DNA of 64,000 bases. Origin: Toxonevra muliebris. Lineage: Eukaryota > Arthropoda > Insecta > Diptera > Pallopteridae. This document shows, in pieces, positions 57,355 to 64,000 of the stretch; position 1 is the stretch's first letter, and every line of letters begins with the position of its first letter. The notes under the pieces are model-generated. The model did not search any database. It saw only the letters and a program-made list of their open reading frames with translations, and was not told where the DNA came from. The stretch is taken from the NCBI GenBank assembly GCA_963691655.1, contig OY829329.1, positions 14,770,708-14,834,707 on the forward strand, read 5' to 3'. Made by a program: the position numbers and the translations under genes.

Positions 57355-58520
57355 CAATTCTTGAGCCAGTATCGTTACTTCGTCGGCGAACATCGGTACT
57401 ACATGACAAGGGTCGGAATCGGTGCTATATCACAGGATCAGCATCGGTACTGCATTCAAGGTCAGCATCGTTACTTTATATCCCAACATCGGTATTACAT
57501 GACACAGCCAGCATCGGTACTACATCCACGGTCTACATCGGTTCTCATCGACCAGCATCAGTACTACTTTTACGGCCAGCATCGGCACAACATCCACTAT
57601 CAGCATCGGCACTAGTTCTAAGGCCAGTAAAGGTACTACTTGCACGGCCAGCATGGGCATAACATCCACGACCAGCTTCGATACTCTCATCGACCGGCTT
57701 CAGTACTACATCCAGCGACGGTTCTCATCGACCAGCATCGGCAGTACTTCTACGACCGGAATCGGTACAACGTTCACGATCAGCGTCGGTACTAGTTCTA
57801 AGGCTAGCAAGCGGTCAACGTCGGTTCTCATCGGCCAGCATTGGTATTACATCCACTGCCAGCACCGGTACTACAAGCATGGCCAGTGTCTGTTCTCATC
57901 GGACAGCATCGGTACTACTTTACGGCCAACATCGGTACAATGTTTACGATTGGTATCGGCACTACTTCTGCGGCCAGCAAAGGTACTACTTCCATGGCCA
58001 GTATCGGCACAACATCCATGATCAGCATCGGTACTACATCCACGGCCTACGTCGTTTCTCATCGGACAGCATCGGTACTATATCCACGGCCAGCGACAGT
58101 TCTCATCGGTCAGCCTCGATACTGCTTCCACGGCCAGCATCAGCACAACATCCACGATCAGCTTTGATACTACATCCACGGCCAGCGTCAGTTCTCATCG
58201 GCTAGCATCGGTACAACGTTCACGATCAGCATGGGCACTACTTCTGCGGCCAGCAAAGGTACTACTTCCATGGCCAGCGACGGTTCTCATCGGTCAGCAT
58301 CGGTACTATTTCCACGGCCAGCATCAGCACAACATCCACAGTCAACATCGGTACTACATCCACTGCCAGCATCGGTACAAAATCTACGGCCAGCATCGGT
58401 TCTCATCGGCCAGTATGGAACTACTTCTACGGCCAGTATCGGTACTAAATCCACGGCCAGCGTTGGTTTTCATCGGCCAGCGTCGATTCTCATCGGCCAG
58501 CCAGCGTCTGTACTACATTT
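57355..58520 (+). repeat. 24-bp GC-richer minisatellite open in several frames
   Basis: About 45 copies of a 24-bp unit of the form 'cagcatcggtactacatcca' + 'cggc', with 'tctcatcggcc' variants. Because the unit is a multiple of three and stop-free, the plus strand is open in three frames, reading ASIGTTST, PASVLHPR or QHRYYIHG per unit. Base composition is near 50% GC, far above the surroundings. No start context, signal peptide or flanking exon was found, so I annotate it as a satellite, not a gene. Confidence 0.85.
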
Positions 58521-58524
58521 TTCT

Positions 58525-59685
58525 ATCTCGAAAATAGTTTGAACAAAATGGACGAAATTATTTTTCCACGAAGTTTTTTCTCAAAATTTTTCTTAATTGA
58601 TATGCATGCTAGGGTTAAAGCTTATTCTTAATTAAAACCAATCATCCATTTGGATATGTAATTATTTAGGGATTATTTCATTAAATTGCTTTAAAGTATA
58701 TATTTAAACTTCTTCATTCAAATCTACAGAAAAGTATTAAAAAAATATACGCACTTTATAAAAAACCTAAAAATTTGCAACTCTGTAATGAACTCATACA
58801 AGCTGTCAACCAATACAATATCATAAATAATTTAATAGAAATGCAAACTAAAAAAAAAAAAACTACAACTACTTACTAACTTTCTATAAACTTAAAGCAT
58901 AAATCTAAAATGTTCGTTCGTTCTTTGGTTTGCCATATTTGAACTCATTTTGGACAATTTTCTAACGTGTTCAAGCGTATGTGACACAAAAATTTTATTT
59001 TATTTTTTTTAAACAAAAAACTAAAAATATATTATATACAGATGGCAACACAGCCATTCACCCACACACATTTTCCTTTAAAAAAATAAAAACAAAAAAA
59101 TTGAGAGAAAACTAAAAAGTAAAAAGCAAGCAAATTCGAGAGAGACAAGTCAACGTGTTGACAGCAAAGTCTCAGTGGTGTGTAAGTGATTGGCTACTTA
59201 AAAGTGTTCACTCCTAAATCCCACTTCAAAATTGTTTCTACTAGAAACAAACAAAAATAATAATAAATAAAAAAATAAAAAATAAATAAAAAAATATCCA
59301 AAAACAACCAAAAAACGAAGAGAAGAAGATGCATAAGGTTCAGAAGAGTTGAACAACTTATCCTTGCAGCTTCTCAAAGTATGAACGGTAAGTTTTCTAA
59401 ATATATACCCGGTAACTTAAAGCTGAAAAGTGTTCATGAAAACTTTCATGAAACTATAAACTTAAACTCATATTTTTGTATCTTGTTTGTGATGTGTAAA
59501 AGTTTCGGAAACTCTTTTTCAACACAATCGATAGTTATCGTATTACACAGCAATTATTTATAAAATTTTAGTAAACACACAGAGATTACCTGATGTTCGG
59601 ATGTTCTTTTGTGATTCGATTTTGAAAAAGAAAAATAAAGAAAAAAAAAAGAAACGGTATTAGAGAAAGTATTTTTGGATTTATG
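58525..59685. other. Intergenic DNA with a candidate leader exon
   Basis: AT-rich flanks surround a stretch (about 59140-59387) with 'gagagacaagtcaacgtgtt', a long A-rich leader and 'atgaacg' followed at once by a strong donor 'gtaagt' (59388-59393). This could be the first exon of a plus-strand gene whose later exons lie beyond the window. No second exon was found inside the window. Support is weak. Confidence 0.25.
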
Positions 59686-59689
59686 GGTG

Positions 59690-60175
59690 AGAATGAGAAC
59701 ATGGTGTTAGTCTTTAGTTTCTAACGAATAACATTGTACCAAAGAAGATTAAGGTTACGGATGGCAATGTACTAAACAACCTTAAGAGCATTATGCAAGG
59801 GATAATGTTGTACAAAATTAGTTTAAGTTGCGAGTAACGTTACATTAAATTAGGTTTAGTTACGAATAATAATGTGCCTAAAAAGTTCAAAAGTGTTGTG
59901 CAACGGATAAAATTGTAGCAAATAAGATTAAGTTATTGATAACGTTACATTAACATGAACTTAGTTACGGATAATAATGTGTCAAGTTGTACCAAAAAAT
60001 TTTGAATAATTAAAAACGCTGTGCAAAACAAATTTAAGTTACGGATAATATTGTACCAACAAGTTTAAGAGTGTTATGCAACGGATAACGATGTACCAGA
60101 TAAGTTTAAGTCATGGATAATGCTGCGCCAAATTGCTTTAAGTTGCGGATAATATTCTAAACGAGATTTAAGAGT
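59690..60175. repeat. Degenerate repeat 'gttacggataat.ttgtacca'
   Basis: Units of about 45-65 bp contain 'ttaagttacggataat', 'attgtaccaaa' and 'agtgttatgcaacggataa'. About eight units are present. One isolated unit with the same words ('gcaacggataacgttgtacc') occurs at 63593-63612, so the family is dispersed or once extended across the mariner and the satellite in between. Confidence 0.7.
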
Positions 60176-60377
60176 GGAAAGAGCATATTCGGACTGAGCT
60201 AAGTTAAAAATACTGAAGGGTAATTTTTGGTTTTCGGCTTAGTGGTCAATTCGACCACGAGTACTTTTGGAAGAAATTGACGGAAGACTTTACGGTGGAG
60301 ATTTGACCCGAAATAAATTGAACATAAGGACTGGTGATTTTCAGTGCTGTAAAAGAATGCAATCAAATGAGGATATA

Positions 60378-61319
60378 CATTCTGTCAAATAAGTACCCGG
60401 AAATTCTCATTTTAAATTTTCCCTCTGAGAATATTTCAAAAAAAATTTCTCAGGTTGGCACAACTGTCAACCACTATTCTGTGAATTTTTATTGCTATGT
60501 GTCATTTAGTTTGGTTACGGCGTCATTAAGAACAAGTCAACCTTTTGTGTGCGTTGCGATTTTTACTATGGTTAAAAATATCGAACAAAGAGTTTGTGTG
60601 AAATTTTGTGTTTCAAACGAAATTTCTTGTGCCAAAACGTTGGAAATGTTGAAAAAAACATTTGGTGATTCAACCATGTCGAAAACTCAAGTTTACGATT
60701 GGTATAAATCGTTCAAAGAGGGGCGAGAAGAAGTGAACGATTTGCCACGTTCAGGACGGCCTTCGACCTCTTCAACTGAAGAAAACGTCGACAAAATAAA
60801 GGAAATGGTGCTCGAAAATCGTCATTATAGTTTGCGAGAGATAGCCCAAGAAATAAACATGTCTCATGAGACCGCTCGTCATATTTTGGTTGATGTTTTG
60901 GGTATGCGGAAAGTCTCAGCGCGATTGGTGCCAAAAGATCTGAATTTTCTTCAAAAAGTGAATCGCAGTAAGGTGGCTGAAGACATGCTTGAACGCGTAA
61001 ATTCCGATCCAACGTTCATCGAACGCATCATAACTGGTGACGAGACATGGGTTTTCGAGTACGACATGCAAACAAGTCAACAATCATCGGAATGGCGCTC
61101 CAAAAATGAGCCGAAACCGACATCAAAACTAATTCGCAACGAGAACTGAAGGCCATCCCGGAATATAGCTTTAAAAAGTGTTTCGATGATTGGATTGTTC
61201 GTTGGAAGAAGTGTATTGCCTCAGAAGGGGCCTATTTTGAAGGGGATATAATAAATTTAGATGATTGATAAGTTGTTTGTGTTTTATTTCAAATTTCCGG
61301 GTACTTATTTGACAGAATG
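60378..61319 (+). mobile_element. Internally deleted mariner element (942 bp)
   Basis: Inverted ends 'cattctgtcaaataagtacc' of about 28 bp, flanked by TA (60376-60377 and 61320-61321). It encloses a transposase gene that has lost its central part. The 5' end continues with 'ctctgagaatatttcaaaaa', which in this copy is not repeated at the 3' end. It is the parent-type relative of the 383-bp derivative at 28398-28780. Confidence 0.93.
60568..61149 (+). pseudogene. Mariner transposase, C-terminal half deleted
   Basis: Start chosen at ATG 60568 ('MVKNIEQRVCVKFCVSNEIS'), because upstream codons of the longer frame lie in the terminal repeat. 193 codons are open: an N-terminal DNA-binding domain with two helix-turn-helix motifs ('MSKTQVYDWYKSFKEGREEV', 'LPRSGRPSTSSTEENVDKI', 'YSLREIAQEINMSHETARHI'), then the first catalytic aspartate in 'IITGDETWVFEYD' (about residues 154-166). 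The frame then jumps: at about 61140 'ELKAIPEYSFKKCFDDW' and 'YFEGDIINLDD' (ending near 61263), the usual mariner C-terminus, follow in another frame. The second and third catalytic aspartates are missing, so it cannot catalyse transposition; length is 193 against about 345 residues. The open N-terminal half could still bind element ends if expressed. Confidence 0.92.
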
Positions 61320-61484
61320 TAAGTCAAAAATGAATAATTATTTTCGATTGCAGTTATTGCATAACATATTTGACTCCACAGTAAAAAATGCAGGCAAAAG
61401 CCTTTTTCGGAGCAACCGATTGGTTATTCAATTAGAAAAAAGTCTCTTTTGGACATAGAGAAATGCAATATTTTTGTTTGAAAT

Positions 61485-62990
61485 CATGGGAATGCAAATC
61501 TTGTAACTTCAAAACTACGACGGCTTTGAAGTCGCATGTCGTCACTTGAAATCAAAAGAAAGTCACTTGGAGTCAATTGAGATTTTGAAGTCAATTGGTG
61601 TCACTTGAAGGCAATTGAAGTCAATTGGAGTCACTTGAAGCTAATTGGAGTCACTTAAAGAATTTAGGGCAAATTGAGATCTAAAATCAATAAGGGTTTG
61701 AAGTCAATTGAAGTCACTTGAATGCCATTTGGGAATTGAAATCAATTCTTGTCACTTAAAGTCACTTAGAGTTCATTTGTGATTTGAAGTCAATTGGAGT
61801 CACTTGAAGTCAAATGGAATCACTTGAAGTACTTAGAGTTAATTGGGATTTAAAATCAATTGGAGTCACTTGAAGTTAATTAGACTCAATTTGGATTTGA
61901 AGTCAATTAGAGTCAGTTGATGTCAATTGGAATTTGAAATCAATTGTTGTCACTTAAAGTCACTTAAAGTCAATTGTGATTTGAAGTCATTTGGAGTCGC
62001 TTGAAGCCAGTTATAGTCAAATGGGGTTTGAAGTCACTTAAAGCTACTTAAAGTCATAGGGAATTAAAGTCAACTGAAGTCACTTTAAGTCATTTACAGA
62101 CAATTGGGATTTGGAGTCAATTGTAGTCACTTGAAGTCAATTGGAATTACTTAAAGTGATTTGAAGTCAATTGAAGTCAATTAGAATCACTTAAAGTACT
62201 TAGAGTCAATTGGAATTTAAAATCAATTGGAGTCACTTGAAGCCAATTAGACTCAATTAGGATTTGAAGGCAATTGTAGTCAATTGATGTCAATTGGGAT
62301 TTGAAATCAATTGTTGTCACTTAAAGTCACTTAGAGTCAATTATGATTTGAAGTCAATTGGAGTCACTTGAAGCCAGTTATAGTCAAATGGGGTTTGAAG
62401 TCACTTAAAGTCGTAGTGAATTAAAGTCAATTGAAGTCACTTTAAGTCATTTAGAGTCAATTGGGATTTGAAGTCAATTGTAGTCACTTGAAGTCAATTG
62501 GAATTACTTAAAGTCATTTGTGATTTGATGTCAATTGAAGTCAATTAGAATCACTTAAAGTACTTAAAGTCAATTGGGATTTAAAATTAATTGGAGTCAC
62601 TTGAAGTCAATTAGACTCAATTAGGATTTGAAGTCAATTATAGTCACTTGAAGTCAGTTAATGTCAATTGGGATTTGAAATCAATTATACAATATTCACT
62701 TGAAGTCACTTAGAGTTAATTGTGATTTGAAGTCAATAGAAGTCAAATGGAATATAAAATCACTTTTAATTAATATGGCATTGTTTAGACAATTGGTGTT
62801 GATAAAATGTTTCAACATTGGTTTTTGGTATGAATTTGTTAAAAAGTTGAAATATTAAATAATACATATATTATTCAAACTCAGCTTGATTCCAAGTGAC
62901 TCCAACTGACTTCAAGTAGCTTCAATTGAAATTAAGTGACTTGAAAACAGTCATGATTTTGAAGTCATAAGATTTACATTCCCCTAACTC
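61485..62990. mobile_element. Satellite 'gtcaattggagtcacttgaa' bounded by inverted repeats
   Basis: The interior (61540-62760) is a tandem repeat of 10-20 bp words ('gtcaattgg', 'agtcacttgaa', 'gggatttgaa') with a higher-order period near 365 bp ('acttagagt' block at 61831 and 62198, 'acttaaagt' at 62562). The two edges are inverted relative to each other: 'gggaatgcaaatctt' with 'acttcaaaac' at the left, and on the opposite strand 'gggaatgtaaatctt' with 'acttcaaaat' at the right, imperfect over about 60 bp. A tandem-repeat core between inverted ends is the layout of fold-back elements. No coding and no clear target duplicate are seen. Confidence 0.6.
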
Positions 62991-64000
62991 CAACAGTTTT
63001 TTTTTAATGATTAACCAACTTAATGATTATTCAGTAACTGCAATCATGAATTGTAGTTTATAAACTGTGACTTCAAGGTATTGCAATTACATAGAGTGCA
63101 TTCTTTTACAGCTCTGAGGATTTTTGATTTTCGGAGATACAGGGTGATTTTTTAACCTGAAACTTTCCAGAATCTCGAGTAACAAAATATCTACGAATAA
63201 CATGTCTATAATCAAAATTTAATCATTCTGCAGAAGAAATACAATAGTGTCAAAATTAGTATCCCCCCCCCCCCTCCTGTTTGTAAGTTGGGCGGGGGCT
63301 AACTTTGAATTCTTAAACCCGTATCTGGATAAAACGGCTAAAAATACGTAGAATTTGTATGAAACATTTTTTTCGATTCATCATAGATGGCGTTGTAATC
63401 GACGAATTCAATTCTATTGGATTTCTCATACTGAAAATCTATGCATACGATTCGGAAATGAAAAAAAAAACTAAAATGAGTACCTTCTGCACTCGTCACA
63501 TAATGCGATAACATACTTAACGTTGTTTACTTCTTTTTTAAAAATTTTTCATTTTCTCTTTTCAATGAATTTTCTTCGCTTTTACAACGTGCAACGGATA
63601 ACGTTGTACCAATTAAGTTTAATCCGTAACATTAGTACATTTTGCAAAATTTGCAGTAGAAAATATTATTTTATTTAAAACTTTTCTATAGACAAACATT
63701 ATTCTCCTTTACAGATAAAACCTAAAGTACTCAGGAATTTTTTTCTATGCCTACAAAGAAAATCAGCTTTTTCATAACGGTAAGAAATATGAAAGTAAAT
63801 AAATAATTGGAAGATTAAATTTCGAAAAAAAAACTTGAATTTCAATCAAGAATATACAATTACTAGCTATACAAAAATTCTTTCAATCAAATTCACGAAA
63901 ATGAACTATGTTCCTTAATAATGTCAAGTATCAACTATTTTCTTCATATTACATATTCAAGATAGAAAATAATTTGACATACTCAATTTGAAATTTCAAA
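62991..64000. other. Intergenic DNA with dispersed-repeat pieces
   Basis: Contains 'atacagggtgattttttaac' near 63139, a common style of insect repeat terminus; a run of 12 C at 63263-63274; an 'atcatagatggcgttg' core at 63380-63395 resembling the 3.6-6.3 kb array; and an inverted piece of the 49.5-51.1 kb dispersed repeat at about 63460-63590. No gene is supported. Confidence 0.5.

Noticed and set aside
57309..58542. Several 84-122 codon frames suggesting a repetitive secreted or structural protein
   Set aside because: The 24-bp unit is stop-free in several frames, so openness carries no information; no signal peptide, start context or flanking exon is seen.

Overview
The window looks like nuclear DNA of an insect, most likely a higher fly (Diptera, Cyclorrhapha). 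It is very AT-rich and dominated by low-complexity DNA, degenerate satellites and transposable-element relics: jockey-like and R1-clade non-LTR retrotransposons, several mariner/Tc1/IS630 relatives, hAT elements and miniature inverted-repeat elements. The species cannot be named from the sequence alone. There is no bacterial-style gene organisation, CRISPR array, rRNA or recognisable tRNA. Most long open reading frames are by-products of repeats.

I can assemble only one intact host gene. It is a minus-strand, four-exon gene (37550-41335) for a mitochondrial carrier homolog of the Mtch/MTCH2 (SLC25-derived) family. All three introns have GT/AG ends and joining phases that fit, giving a protein of 300 residues. 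Its second intron (2.65 kb) is mostly satellite DNA, and a 365-bp hAT-type miniature element sits just downstream of the stop codon.

Layout. 1-1.9 kb: 'gaccaaaa'-type satellite with a ~552-bp higher-order period, ending at a hAT-like terminus. 3.6-6.3 kb: array built around an 'atagatggcgct' core. 8.1-9.4 kb: 13-bp 'catctgacttagt' satellite. 10.3-10.5 kb: near-perfect inverted repeat. 11.4-16.6 kb: retrotransposon cluster (broken jockey-like element, broken R1-clade element, and a younger R1-clade copy on the minus strand with a 14-bp target-site duplication and poly(A)). 18.0-19.1 kb: hAT element with a perfect 8-bp target-site duplication. 21.2-25.4 kb: two more satellites. 28.4-36.3 kb: mobile-element cluster (two mariner/Tc1 relics, a short mariner derivative, two TA-flanked miniature elements, a 1.3-kb element with long terminal inverted repeats, and an unrecognised decayed coding fragment). 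37.0-41.4 kb: Mtch. 42.0-47.8 kb: two satellite blocks, each switching strand once in a fold-back layout. 49.5-53.4 kb: duplicated dispersed repeat, an IS630/Tc1-type transposase relic with an internal duplication, and a 122-bp tandem repeat. 54.8-58.5 kb: a (TTGTAC)n tract and a 24-bp GC-richer minisatellite that is open in several frames. 59.7-63.0 kb: a further satellite, an internally deleted mariner, and a 1.5-kb satellite bounded by inverted repeats.

The genes do not form a pathway; the window is a repeat-laden intergenic or intronic neighbourhood around Mtch. The most notable things are structural: satellites packaged between inverted repeats or arranged head-to-head, a mariner derivative whose two ends both descend from the 5' end of its parent, and clean insertion footprints that date the nested insertions relative to one another. 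I found no convincing new biochemical system.
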